Of a stretch of 44,877 nucleotides of DNA, positions 24,293-32,863 are shown in pieces. Position 1 is the stretch's first letter; each line of letters opens with the position of its first letter. Origin of the DNA: Bacteroidales bacterium (GTDB lineage: Bacteria; Bacteroidota; Bacteroidia; Bacteroidales; JACABE01); NCBI GenBank assembly GCA_023251515.1, contig JAHEYQ010000042.1, forward strand, positions 1-44,877, written 5' to 3'. The notes beneath the pieces were generated by a model. The model made no database searches. It was not told where the DNA came from and saw nothing but the letters and a program-made list of their open reading frames with translations. The position numbers and the translations under genes were made by a program.

Positions 24293-25592
24293 CTTCCATA
24301 TCAATATAGTAATCACTTAAATTGGGAACGGCTCCCAGTTTGCCTATCTTATAAGCATTGTAAACCGAGCTGGTATTGCGTATTACCGACGAATCAAAAT
24401 CTGTCAGAGAAAACAAATCAGTACTTCCATCTTCCTTTTTCTCGGTAAACCAAATTGCATCATTTCTTAAGATATCCTTTTCCATTAACAATTCACGGTA
24501 ATGCGTAGTAGCTATTAACTGTGAGTGCTTTGAATTCACCAGAAATGTCAACAAAAAATGCTTTAATAAATCGGGATGTAACGATGATTCCAATTCATCT
24601 ATAGTGATAATCATTTCATTTCTAATCATTAAATCAAGCAGTCCACTAAATTGATAGTAACGTTGTGTGCCTGATGATTCATCTTTATATGGAAGTTTAT
24701 ATATTTCCCCATTTTCAATACTATGTTGAAAAAAAATTTCTTTACTTTCTGTTTTACTTTTTTCTTTTATTATATTTATTTCTTCATCTGATAATGATAC
24801 TTTTTCAGAAATAAATTTAATTATTTTAGCATCAACTTCTTTTTCACCTTTATCTATTGTTATATCTGTAATTCTAAAATCAGCCTTTTTAAGAAACTCA
24901 ATAATATATTTTTTATCCATTATGCTGTTCTCTAGCTTATTAGAAACAAAATTTAACAAACTAGTTTTTGGACCAATTATTTGTTTTAATTTATTTCTAA
25001 ACCAATCTGAAACACCCCGTAACTCACTTGATTCAATATTTGTTTTCGCAAAGCCACCAATTACAGTATTATTCGATAATGTATTAGCTTCTAATATTGC
25101 TTTATGTTCTTTGTTGATTTTTATTTTACTACCAAAGTCTATAATACTCAATTGCTTTTCTAAATCAGTCTTTCTTTCAAATACAACTGCTTTATTTGGA
25201 CTATAGAAAAACAATTTTTCATTAATGATAGCTTCATAATTTAACTCAATTTCATACAAATATTTAACTCCTTTTTGGAGAAACTCAAGACTAAAAAAAG
25301 TGTTTTCATGGGGAGTATGATTATCGAAAAGAAAAGGCTTAAAATCAAAAGTATCAGTCTTTTTCTCAAAAGGATTTAAAACCATTTCTCTCAAAAAATC
25401 CAATGCCATTAGAATTGTTGTCTTTCCCGAAGCATTGGCACCATATATAAGCCCCAGCTTTAATAATCGCAAGCCCGGTTTGGGTTCTATAATATAATAA
25501 CCTTCCAGATCCTTAGCTACTGTGGCCTCAAAAGATAAAGTAACTTTGTCCTTTATCGAATGAAAATTCTGTACAGAAAAATTAATTATCAT
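24279..25592 (-). CDS. rloA: RloA-family AAA/ABC-type ATPase (AbiLi-like)
   Basis: A 437-aa SMC/ABC-like ATPase of the AAA15/AAA21 group. It has an N-terminal 'INFSVQNFHSIKDKVTLSF' strand, Walker A GANASGKT at 51-58, an insertion region (about 160-300), a signature-like ESSGTQRYY, Walker B MIITIDELESSLHP and the H-switch LIATTHYRELL. This ATPase class acts as the sensor or regulator for an effector nuclease such as RloB in defence systems (AbiL). The gene starts at 25592 after a TATATTTG promoter box. The first 14 codons and about 90 bp upstream are duplicated at 26568-26690, beyond the adjacent MntA-HepT genes. Confidence 0.87.
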   Translation of the reverse strand: MIINFSVQNFHSIKDKVTLSFEATVAKDLEGYYIIEPKPGLRLLKLGLIYGANASGKTTILMALDFLREMVLNPFEKKTDTFDFKPFLFDNHTPHENTFFSLEFLQKGVKYLYEIELNYEAIINEKLFFYSPNKAVVFERKTDLEKQLSIIDFGSKIKINKEHKAILEANTLSNNTVIGGFAKTNIESSELRGVSDWFRNKLKQIIGPKTSLLNFVSNKLENSIMDKKYIIEFLKKADFRITDITIDKGEKEVDAKIIKFISEKVSLSDEEINIIKEKSKTESKEIFFQHSIENGEIYKLPYKDESSGTQRYYQFSGLLDLMIRNEMIITIDELESSLHPDLLKHFLLTFLVNSKHSQLIATTHYRELLMEKDILRNDAIWFTEKKEDGSTDLFSLTDFDSSVIRNTSSVYNAYKIGKLGAVPNLSDYYIDMEDGKE

Positions 25593-25690
25593 AAGTTTTT
25601 GTGCTTAATTTGTAAATACACTGCAAATATAGTAACAAAAATGATTAATTAATGTTTTTTTAATAAAGTTAATCCTTTTTCAAAACAGTA
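25551..25690. repeat. Direct repeat copy 1 (rloA start and promoter)
   Basis: Near-identical to 26568-26690 at an offset of about 1017 bp: CTTTATCGAATGAAAATTCT and onward, with only a few mismatches up to the T-run near 25660, then weaker similarity. Confidence 0.9.
25624..25631 (-). promoter_or_regulatory. rloA -7 promoter box
   Basis: The minus strand reads TATATTTG (a TAnnTTTG match), 31 nt before the ATG. In the duplicated copy near 26640 the final G is replaced by A, so only this copy keeps the consensus. Confidence 0.6.
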
Positions 25691-25769
25691 TGTCTTGTTT
25701 TTAGAAAATATAATAGTGCAGTTGGAGTGCTATATCATAGATTAAATATAAAAGGGGAAAAAGGAATGT

Positions 25770-26105
25770 TTAATTTATTAGATTTTGCAAATCAGTTTGC
25801 AATTTTGGTATATGCTTTTTTATTATTCCAAAAACTTCTTCATCATCAATACCAAAATAATCGTGAGCGATTATATTTCTGAAAGCATATATTTTCGACC
25901 ATTCAATACTTGAATGCTTATCTCTGAATTCATCACTTAATTTGCCGACGGTTTCGCCTAATGCTACGAAATTCATTAATGTAGCATCAAAAGATTTATA
26001 ATCAGCAGCAAAATCATCTGTATTGTCAAAAATTGTTGAATACTCAAAGATCCTTTCAATGGTTTGCAACATTTGTTTCACTAAGATAATATCTTTACTA
26101 AACAT
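25770..26105 (-). CDS. hepT: HEPN-domain toxin, HepT-like (DUF86)
   Basis: A 111-aa all-helical HEPN RNase-type toxin. The catalytic Rx4HxY motif is intact as R76-NIIA-H81-D-Y83. It overlaps the upstream nucleotidyltransferase gene by 8 nt (26098-26105), the normal arrangement of MntA-HepT toxin-antitoxin pairs. In those pairs the MNT antitoxin AMPylates the HEPN toxin at the Tyr of this motif to keep it silent. It sits between the AbiL-like pair and a duplicated rloA fragment in a defence cluster. Confidence 0.9.
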   Translation of the reverse strand: MFSKDIILVKQMLQTIERIFEYSTIFDNTDDFAADYKSFDATLMNFVALGETVGKLSDEFRDKHSSIEWSKIYAFRNIIAHDYFGIDDEEVFGIIKKHIPKLQTDLQNLIN

Positions 26106-26397
26106 AAATTGTATCTTTTAAAATCATTTCTCTGAACAATGGTTTAATAGCTCTTTCTCTGCAAATATCAACTTCACGATGAAATTGTGATTTAAGCATT
26201 TCTTTTAAAAGCAGTTTTTTTTCAAAAATATCTTCAGTACCGCGAGGCATTTCAATTATTATATCAATATCGCTATTTTCGGTTTGCTCGTTACGTGCAT
26301 AAGAACCGAAAATACCAATTTTAATAATATTGAACTGTTTATAAAACATTTCTTTATTGTTTAATAAATAGTTTAAAACCTCCTGCTGTTGTATCAT
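26098..26397 (-). CDS. mntA: Minimal nucleotidyltransferase antitoxin, MntA-like
   Basis: A 99-aa minimal nucleotidyltransferase. The GSx10DxD motif is complete: G31-S32 followed by D43-I-D45, in 'GIFGSYARNEQTENSDIDII'. This protein transfers AMP to the partner HEPN toxin. It is the first gene of a two-gene operon, overlapping hepT by 8 nt. A TATTTTTG box lies about 80 bp upstream. All active-site residues are present, so the pair looks functional. Confidence 0.9.
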   Translation of the reverse strand: MIQQQEVLNYLLNNKEMFYKQFNIIKIGIFGSYARNEQTENSDIDIIIEMPRGTEDIFEKKLLLKEMLKSQFHREVDICRERAIKPLFREMILKDTIYV

Positions 26398-26475
26398 ACC
26401 CCATTTTTATTATAAATAAAACTTACGTTATTAAATAAAAAAATATTCAAACCAAAAACTCGTATTTTATTTTTA

Positions 26476-26483
26476 CAAAAATA
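26476..26483 (-). promoter_or_regulatory. Candidate -7 box of mntA-hepT
   Basis: The minus strand reads TATTTTTG (a TAnnTTTG match) about 80 nt before the mntA ATG. Confidence 0.4.
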
Positions 26484-26567
26484 ATCATTTATTTTAAGCC
26501 TTTATAAAAAAGAATTGGTGATGTTGCGATTTATTGATTTGGTGAATTTTTCCCATTAACCATTATT

Positions 26568-26690
26568 CTTTTATCGAATGAAAATTCTGTACAGAAAAAT
26601 TAATTATCATAAGTTTTTGTGCATAATTTGTAAATCGTTTGTAAATATAGTAACAAAAATGATTAATTATTGTTTTTTTTAATTACATTA
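26568..26690 (-). pseudogene. Truncated duplicate of the rloA 5' end and promoter region
   Basis: On the minus strand this reads ATG and the same 14 codons as rloA (MIINFSVQNFHSIK) from about 26610, then leaves homology at 26568. The upstream ~80 bp is also nearly identical to the true rloA promoter region, but the -7 box has decayed to TATATTTA. It forms a direct repeat with 25551-25690, bracketing mntA-hepT. The remaining DNA to 26740 holds nothing else I recognise. Confidence 0.85.
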
Positions 26691-26740
26691 CTTCATTTAT
26701 CTTAACTTTTTGTCCTGTTTTTGGGGAGTATCATATTTCT

Positions 26741-27820
26741 TTAATTTATTTTTTTGATATTCTTTTCAATCCATTGATGAATGTTAAAGGTTCCACAAAT
26801 ATTATCTTCTGTTTTTAGAACCAAATTTTCAGCAATCTTCACAAGTTCTTCTGTATAATGTCTGTAATCAGTAGATTCTTTTAATGCTAAAAGATGAATT
26901 AAAACAACTGCATTCCATGTAATACTACAAGAATGAATTGATAATAATTCATTCTCTAACATTTTTCGTCTTCTTTTAACTCTTGATTGGTTAAATAACA
27001 TTATTAAAATTATGATAAATAATAATAAAAAAGTAAAAGTAATTTTAATATTATCAGAAAGAAGACTTTGATTAAAAATATTGCATTTAAAACTGTTCAA
27101 AGAATTATTGATTTTATTAAATGAATCAATATTTCTATAAAGATAAAACACAAAGGGAGTTAATAACAAAAACTGCATCATATCCAAAACACTAAACATC
27201 TTTTCAAGATAAGATCCTACATAATATCTGCTTCTTTTTATTTTTTTACTATAAGATAATTCTTTTAAATCAAACCAAGGGTAAGCAGTATTCATATTAC
27301 CCCTGTTTTTTTTAATGTACTCTTTAACTTCATTTCTATAGGAATATAATTTCGGATGTAATCTTTTAAAAGGAGAAAACAATTTGTTGCAATTTTTAAA
27401 TTCTAAATTTTCATTTGTTTTATAAATACTTTCAAAAATAATTGGTTGTACTATTCTCCATGCTCTAAGTACTTCTTCCCAACTTTGAGATTTTAAAATT
27501 GTATATTCGTTATTAGATATTTTATTTTTATTGTTTAGGTTTTCGAGTCTTGATAAAAATAACTCATAACCAGAATTTCTATTAGCAGTTGAGTATTTAT
27601 GTATTCCAATCCTCTTAACAATAATTAGTAATAGGATTGCAGGAATTGAAGATAAGAAAAGGTATGATGTTGACGACATATCTTTTATGATGAAAGCAAA
27701 AAGAGCACCACAGAAAACCAATGATTGATAAGAATATTTATTAAAACATTCTTTCACATCTTTGATTTCGTCCCTTAATATTTTAACCAGATACTCTTGA
27801 TTTTTATAAGGATTTCCCAT
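26741..27820 (-). CDS. Membrane protein of unknown function (four predicted helices)
   Basis: A 359-aa protein I do not recognise. Hydrophobic segments lie at about 33-47 and 52-70 (an N-terminal hairpin), 217-231, and 261-277. Between the pairs is a roughly 145-residue Lys/Arg/Asn-rich soluble region, and the C-terminal 80 residues are soluble again. There is no signal peptide. It stands between the defence cluster and the T9SS operon, so a defence role is conceivable, but nothing in the protein shows it. Confidence 0.65.
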   Translation of the reverse strand: MGNPYKNQEYLVKILRDEIKDVKECFNKYSYQSLVFCGALFAFIIKDMSSTSYLFLSSIPAILLLIIVKRIGIHKYSTANRNSGYELFLSRLENLNNKNKISNNEYTILKSQSWEEVLRAWRIVQPIIFESIYKTNENLEFKNCNKLFSPFKRLHPKLYSYRNEVKEYIKKNRGNMNTAYPWFDLKELSYSKKIKRSRYYVGSYLEKMFSVLDMMQFLLLTPFVFYLYRNIDSFNKINNSLNSFKCNIFNQSLLSDNIKITFTFLLLFIIILIMLFNQSRVKRRRKMLENELLSIHSCSITWNAVVLIHLLALKESTDYRHYTEELVKIAENLVLKTEDNICGTFNIHQWIEKNIKKIN

Positions 27821-27863
27821 ATTATTACTATTTAAAAAATTACATTTTTTGAAAATAAATTTT

Positions 27864-27900
27864 AGCCAACTATCCTATTTAACTATTAGGATAGTTGGCT
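27864..27900 (-). terminator. Terminator of the repetitive exported protein operon
   Basis: AGCCAACTATCCTA and TAGGATAGTTGGCT form a perfect 14-bp stem with a 9-nt loop. It lies directly after the stop of the 989-aa gene, and the minus-strand tail is AT-rich. Confidence 0.85.
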
Positions 27901-27909
27901 TTATTTTAA

Positions 27910-30879
27910 TTATGGACTTACTATTATGTAATCTATATTTACTCCTCCTAAATGACCACAATTATCAATAACTTTCCATTTAAATGTATGCACTCCAGAA
28001 GGTACAGAATAGCTATGAAGAGCCCATTGTCCATCACTAAATGTTGCTTGCAAAACATTATCAATATAAAAACTAGTTGAATGCCCACACCATGAATCAG
28101 AATTCCCTTTATAATAAAATGAGATATTACCATTTGGTGAAGTTGTTACAGTTTTTGTAAATTGAATAGAATCATTATTTTGGTTCGATCTTAAGCAATT
28201 ATACCCTTCATAAGGAGTATTCGTATTAGAAATTCCCCATCCAATACCTGACCAAATTGTTGGATATCCATTTTCAAAACCTTCATAATATGCATTGGTT
28301 GTTGTAAAACTTTTATTAGCTCCGTATATTGTACCAAAGCTATTAGTTGCATAAGCTCTAACATAATAGGTTGTGTTGGGACGAAGATTACTCATTGTAG
28401 TTGAAAAGTTTCCAATTCCGCTACCTGAATTAATTTTATTATTATATATTGTAGGATTGGGATTATAATTCCAGCAAATACCTCTTTCTGAAACAGAACT
28501 ACTCCCTTGTGAAATAATATATGAATTTACAGTTGCAGAAATCTGATTAATACTCACTACAGTATCTGTAATAATATCTGGCAGAACAAATTTAGTAATA
28601 AAACTTTTTTGATCACCATAGCTTGTTCCTGCACTATTAGTGGCATAAGCTCTGTAATAATATGATGTATTTGGTTGTAAATTGGTTAAATTGGATGTAA
28701 AGCTTCCTAAACCAATACCATTGGATGTTCTATTATTATTTATAGTAGGATTTTGGGAAGTTGCCCAACATACCCCTCTTTCGGTTACGTTTGCACCTCC
28801 GTTATCAGTTATAACACCACCGCTTATTGCTGTTGTTTGGGTAACATTAGCAGTATCAAATGTTGTAATTGTAGCTGTTGATGGCAAGGTTGAAAATGTT
28901 CTAACGCTACTGTAATAAATTCCATTAGCATTAATTGCATAAGCTCTTGTATAATATATTTTGTTAAACTGTAATCCTGTCATACTGCTGGTAAATGTAC
29001 CTGTTCCTCCTGTTTCTGTTGTTTTATAACTAGCGATAGTCGGATTTATTAATGTATCCCAGCAAACTCCTCTTGTTGTAATGGTAGGAGCACCATACAA
29101 TGCAATGGTATATCCCATATTGGCAGTTGTTTGGGTTATATTTGTAATTGTTGTATTTGAAACTATTGGAGAAGTTGCATTAACAGAACTGATTGAAGGA
29201 ACAATAACAAAATTACCGGGATTAAGCCATAAAGTATCTCCTGAACTTGAAACACTTAAATTTAAATTAGCACTTATGGTACTTCCTGTAAACTGAATAC
29301 CTGTACCTGCTACATAAGGAGCGGGTTTATTTGTTAAATCATTATAACTACCTGTTGTAGCTACTGTAGCAAAATTAGGTTTGCTGGTAATTTCGCTCCA
29401 TGCAGGTACATAAGTTATCGGACGGTACAATCCGGCATGGTTTCCCCAACCAAAGGCAGTATTCCAGTTGGTAATATTAGTTGCAGTAATGGCATTGGCA
29501 GCATGGCTTGTGCTCATGGCATTGGTAATTCCATAGCCTGCTAAGGTTGTAGGCGTTCCAGTTATACTTGCCCAGCTTCCGTTAAAACTTGGTTTATTGC
29601 TTAAATCATTATAATTTCCGGAAGTGGCAACTGTGGCAAAGCTGGGTTTGCTGGTAACGTCGTTCCAAGTTGGCACATAACTAATCGGACGGTATAATCC
29701 GGCATGGTTTCCCCAACCAAAAGCTGCATTCCAGTTAGTAATACTTGTAGCGGAAACGCTGTTGGCAGCATGTAAAATACTCATGGCATCGGAAATTCCA
29801 TATCCGGCTAGAGTGGTTGGTTTGTTACTTATATCAGCAAAACTGCCACTAAACAAAGCGGGTTTATTGCTTAAATCGTTATAACTTCCTGTGGTGGCAA
29901 CGGTAGCAAAACTTGGTTTGCTGGTAACTTCACTCCATGCAGGTACATAAGTTATAGGACGGTACAATCCGGCATGGTTTCCCCAGCCAAAAGCAGTAGT
30001 CCAGTTGGTAATATTAGTTGCAGTAATGGCATTGGCTACGTGGCTGGTGCTCATGGCATTAGTTATTCCATGTCCGGCAAGAGTGGTAGGTAAATTAGTT
30101 AAATCAGCAAAATTACCACTAAATAATGTAGGTTTATTGCTTAAATCGTTATAATTACCACTTGTGGCAACTGTAGCAAACGCTGGTTTATTTTTAATTG
30201 TTGCCCAGCTACTATCCCAAAGTGCTGGTTTGCCTGTCAAACTTGCCCAAGTGCCATTAAAAGCATCAGTAATTCCGTAACCGGCAAGAGTAGTTGGCTT
30301 TGAATTAATATCAATCCATGCGGGAACCCAACTGATTGGTCTGTACAAACCAGTGTGATTTCCCCAGCCAAAAGCTGCATTCCAATTGGTAATATTAGAA
30401 GCATTAATACCATAAGCTATATGACCTGCAAATATTGGATCGGTTTCTGTATAGGTGGTAGTTCCAGCTTTTTCGGCATACAAGGCATAAGGTACCGAAA
30501 GCAATTCGGAAGTTCCCATTGTAATAAAATTGCTGCCATTGGTAATGTCAAGTTCTACTTTCACAAAATAGGGTCCGTTAGCCCAGTTGATAGCATTTAT
30601 GGTTCCGGTAACTAAGGTGCCGTTACCAATTTCAAGATTTACCAATCCAAAATCATTGGTGGTTTTAGATTGAGTTTCACAATAAGAAACAGTTCCTGTT
30701 GCGTTTCCCTGCAAAATAGAAATTTTAAAAGCTACTGGCTGGTTATGTACTATTGCACCTATGCTGTTTCTTACTACAGTCTGGTATTTAAACTTTTTGG
30801 GCGATTGTGAATAAGAGGTAAAAAATGCAAATTGAAAAGTAAAAAGCAGAAGTACTGCTAAATTTGTAAATTTTTTCAT
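27910..30879 (-). CDS. Large repetitive exported protein with tail-fibre-like and fibronectin-like repeats
   Basis: A 989-aa protein. Signal peptide at 1-25 (ending TSYSQ); an N-terminal beta-domain (about 28-145) with 'YQTVVRNSIGAIV' and 'PYFVKVELDI'; then a region of about 90-residue repeats (about 160-520) with 'DLSNKP', 'TTLAGYGITNAM', 'TNITNWNTAFGWGNHAGLYRP' and 'W.(E/D)(I/V)TSKPSFATVAT'; then four Fn3-like units with 'ERGVCW', 'NPTI' and 'YYRAYATNSAGT'; and a C-terminal jelly-roll-like domain starting 'YEGFENGYPTIWSG'. I see no canonical T9SS sorting domain at the end, but the co-transcribed 168-aa protein 11 bp upstream has one. The likely role is an extracellular adhesin-like or structural protein. 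The 270-bp DNA repeats are nearly identical and prone to recombination. Confidence 0.85.
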   Translation of the reverse strand: MKKFTNLAVLLLFTFQFAFFTSYSQSPKKFKYQTVVRNSIGAIVHNQPVAFKISILQGNATGTVSYCETQSKTTNDFGLVNLEIGNGTLVTGTINAINWANGPYFVKVELDITNGSNFITMGTSELLSVPYALYAEKAGTTTYTETDPIFAGHIAYGINASNITNWNAAFGWGNHTGLYRPISWVPAWIDINSKPTTLAGYGITDAFNGTWASLTGKPALWDSSWATIKNKPAFATVATSGNYNDLSNKPTLFSGNFADLTNLPTTLAGHGITNAMSTSHVANAITATNITNWTTAFGWGNHAGLYRPITYVPAWSEVTSKPSFATVATTGSYNDLSNKPALFSGSFADISNKPTTLAGYGISDAMSILHAANSVSATSITNWNAAFGWGNHAGLYRPISYVPTWNDVTSKPSFATVATSGNYNDLSNKPSFNGSWASITGTPTTLAGYGITNAMSTSHAANAITATNITNWNTAFGWGNHAGLYRPITYVPAWSEITSKPNFATVATTGSYNDLTNKPAPYVAGTGIQFTGSTISANLNLSVSSSGDTLWLNPGNFVIVPSISSVNATSPIVSNTTITNITQTTANMGYTIALYGAPTITTRGVCWDTLINPTIASYKTTETGGTGTFTSSMTGLQFNKIYYTRAYAINANGIYYSSVRTFSTLPSTATITTFDTANVTQTTAISGGVITDNGGANVTERGVCWATSQNPTINNNRTSNGIGLGSFTSNLTNLQPNTSYYYRAYATNSAGTSYGDQKSFITKFVLPDIITDTVVSINQISATVNSYIISQGSSSVSERGICWNYNPNPTIYNNKINSGSGIGNFSTTMSNLRPNTTYYVRAYATNSFGTIYGANKSFTTTNAYYEGFENGYPTIWSGIGWGISNTNTPYEGYNCLRSNQNNDSIQFTKTVTTSPNGNISFYYKGNSDSWCGHSTSFYIDNVLQATFSDGQWALHSYSVPSGVHTFKWKVIDNCGHLGGVNIDYIIVSP
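29330..30420. repeat. 270-bp in-gene tandem repeats
   Basis: About four units with offsets of 270 bp, seen for example in the recurring GCATGGTTTCCCCA strings at 29436, 29703 and 29973 and the related string at 30360. They encode the 90-residue repeats of the exported protein. Confidence 0.85.
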
Positions 30880-30890
30880 AGTATTTGTGT

Positions 30891-31397
30891 TTATTTGTTT
30901 TTTTGAATTTTAAAATTTTGTAAGGTTTTATTTCCTTTCGTCATAACTTTCAGCATGAAAGTACCGGCAGGATAAGTAAACATATCCAGCTTAAATTCAT
31001 CCTGAGTATAAGTGGCAGTATAAAGCTTTTTGCCCTGCAAATCGTAAAGTTCGATAAGATATTCGCTGGCTTTTCCGGTTAATGGATTAATAGAAACTGT
31101 AATAAAATCTGTAGCAGGATTCGGGAAAACCTTAATGGAAAAATCCTTATCAGGGTTTTCTGTTATTCCAACGCCAATAATATACTCAAAGTTTTGCTGA
31201 AAACCTTGTGTAATAATGTTATTAGCTGAAGTTTGGGTTTCAGTGATACATTCACCCATAGTCCAGCTCAAAGTAGGAGACGAAGCATTTGGTTTAAAAT
31301 AATCACCCGAAGAAGAAATCACTTCCGGTTGATTAGTCTGGCAAAAAACACTTCCAAAGCCAAACAGCATAAAAATCAGTAAAATTGTTTTTTTCAT
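30891..31397 (-). CDS. Small exported protein with T9SS sorting domain
   Basis: A 168-aa protein. Signal peptide at 1-19 (ending GSVFCQ), a short beta-domain with 'LSWTMGECITETQ' and 'NIITQGFQQ', then a T9SS type A sorting domain from about 88: 'FSIKVFPNPATDFITVSI', 'LIELYDLQGKKLY' and 'YPAGTFMLKV'. This architecture, little more than a signal peptide plus a sorting domain, is common in Bacteroidota and is typically placed just upstream of a large repetitive surface protein. Here the gap is only 11 bp, so the two are one operon and may be secreted together. Confidence 0.9.
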   Translation of the reverse strand: MKKTILLIFMLFGFGSVFCQTNQPEVISSSGDYFKPNASSPTLSWTMGECITETQTSANNIITQGFQQNFEYIIGVGITENPDKDFSIKVFPNPATDFITVSINPLTGKASEYLIELYDLQGKKLYTATYTQDEFKLDMFTYPAGTFMLKVMTKGNKTLQNFKIQKNK

Positions 31398-31547
31398 ATC
31401 TATTAGAATTATTGTTTAATAAATTTGCTTGTATTATGTTACTATTCATTCACATATCACATTGCCCCTCAACCTTTTTTACCCAGATTAGTATGTAGGA
31501 TATATTATCCTATGGGTATAATGGATTCTGGTATCCACTTATTTATT

Positions 31548-31590
31548 ATAAAAGCCACCCCATTTTCTAAAAAAACAGGGCGGCTTTTTA
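31548..31590 (-). terminator. Terminator of the 230-aa gene
   Basis: AAAAGCC(A)CCC and GGGCGGCTTTTTA pair in a long stem with A/T tracts on both sides. It lies 5 nt after the stop of the minus-strand gene. Confidence 0.85.
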
Positions 31591-31594
31591 TTTC

Positions 31595-32287
31595 CTAAAC
31601 TTCCGGTTCTTCTTCGCTACCTTCAATATCGCCGTTATCTTTACGGCTCCAGCCTCCAATATAGCGGGCATTAAAATACTCGTTGTAAAAATCGGGATTC
31701 GTATCCTTAAACAACAGCATCATTTTATCTAAGCGTAGTTTCAGTATATCATCACATACTGCAATAAACTTCAGCATATCTTCCTTAGCCGATTTACTGG
31801 CATTTATAATACTTTGCGGAAGATCAATCACTGCCTGATAATCAGCTACTGCTATGTTCAGCTTATCAAGCTGGTCAGCAGGCATACCCAAATCTATCAG
31901 TTTATCCAGAATTGGCAAAGCAGCTTTGCTGATATCATCGCATCTTTTGCTTACTTCCTTTTCCAATCCTTCTTTTAATTCGCTAGGCGAAAAATTAAAC
32001 ATCGGCATTAACTTTTTGTCAGATGTAGAGCTTGCATAAGTTATACCCAGATTACAAACCAACTGAGCCAGATTCAGCATATTATCACGAGCCATCAATT
32101 TGCTTCCGCTCGACGATGCCGATTTAGTCTGCTTATTGTCATTTTCATAAACAAATCCCTTATTCTCTCTGAATAAGATTACGTTTTCTTTAAAAGCCGG
32201 TTTAGCAGCCCATACACTCTCATACTTCACAAAAACAAAATCCGTTTTGTTGTACATTTGTAACTTTAATGAAATTGTTTTTTCCAT
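31595..32287 (-). CDS. Unknown 230-aa protein
   Basis: I recognise no family. The N-terminus (1-60) is beta-like with aromatic residues. A 'SASSSGSK' linker follows, then a helical region (about 65-205) with 'LDKLIDLGMPADQLDKLNIAVADYQAVIDLPQSIINASKSAKEDMLKF' in pieces, and an acidic tail 'DIEGSEEEPEV'. The segment 'FYNEYFNARYIGGWSRK' near 203-219 is strikingly aromatic and probably conserved. There is no signal peptide. The gene has its own TATTTTTG promoter box and a strong terminator, and it lies 309 bp downstream of a tandem-repeat ORF. Cytoplasmic and of unknown function. Confidence 0.75.
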   Translation of the reverse strand: MEKTISLKLQMYNKTDFVFVKYESVWAAKPAFKENVILFRENKGFVYENDNKQTKSASSSGSKLMARDNMLNLAQLVCNLGITYASSTSDKKLMPMFNFSPSELKEGLEKEVSKRCDDISKAALPILDKLIDLGMPADQLDKLNIAVADYQAVIDLPQSIINASKSAKEDMLKFIAVCDDILKLRLDKMMLLFKDTNPDFYNEYFNARYIGGWSRKDNGDIEGSEEEPEV

Positions 32288-32349
32288 ATACGTTATACTT
32301 TTTTAATTATTTAATTATTTTTAGGAAATTATCTTTAATAATTTCGCTT

Positions 32350-32357
32350 CAAAAATA
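32350..32357 (-). promoter_or_regulatory. -7 box of the 230-aa gene
   Basis: The minus strand reads TATTTTTG (a TAnnTTTG match), about 63 nt before the ATG at 32287. Confidence 0.45.
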
Positions 32358-32596
32358 CAATAATTATTTTAATGTTATTCAATTAACAATATTTTTTTGT
32401 TAATTTTATGTAATTTATAAATATTCTAAATAATTAAAACAGTCTAAATATCAATATCAGTAAGAGTTTTAGAATATTGTTTATAAAATAAATAAATTTA
32501 CATTAAGTAAACATTTAATGAAAAATGAATAGAATAGGTTTAATACAAAATATAAATCAAATTATAAAACACTCAGATATGTTTACACAAACTTAT

Positions 32597-32863
32597 TTAT
32601 ACTCCCTTCTGGAAAGCAGTTTTGCTCCCCAAGATTTCATATTTTGTATTTAAGAAAGCAGTTTTACTCTCCAAGATTTGATATTTTGTTCCCCAGAAAG
32701 CAGTTTTGCTTCCCAAGAATGCATATTTTATACCCAAGAAAGCTGTTTTGCTATCCAAGATTTCATATTTTGTATCCAAGAAAGCTGATTTGTTCCCCAA
32801 GATTTCATATTTAACATCCAAGAAAGCTGTTTTGCTCCCCAAGATTGCATATTTTGCATTCAA
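32597..32863 (-). CDS. Tandem-repeat mini-ORF of heptad units
   Basis: An 88-aa minus-strand ORF made wholly of 7-residue units that alternate between a K-Y-E-I-L-G-S type and a K-T-A-F-L-D-V type, giving a 14-residue super-period (about six pairs). Lys recurs at position 1 and Leu or another hydrophobic at positions 4-5, compatible with an amphipathic helix or a stacked solenoid. The plus strand of the same DNA is also open for 73 codons (32706-32927) because the period is divisible by three, so the coding strand is not proven. There is no signal peptide and no promoter that I find convincing. Confidence 0.35.
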   Translation of the reverse strand: MNAKYAILGSKTAFLDVKYEILGNKSAFLDTKYEILDSKTAFLGIKYAFLGSKTAFWGTKYQILESKTAFLNTKYEILGSKTAFQKGV

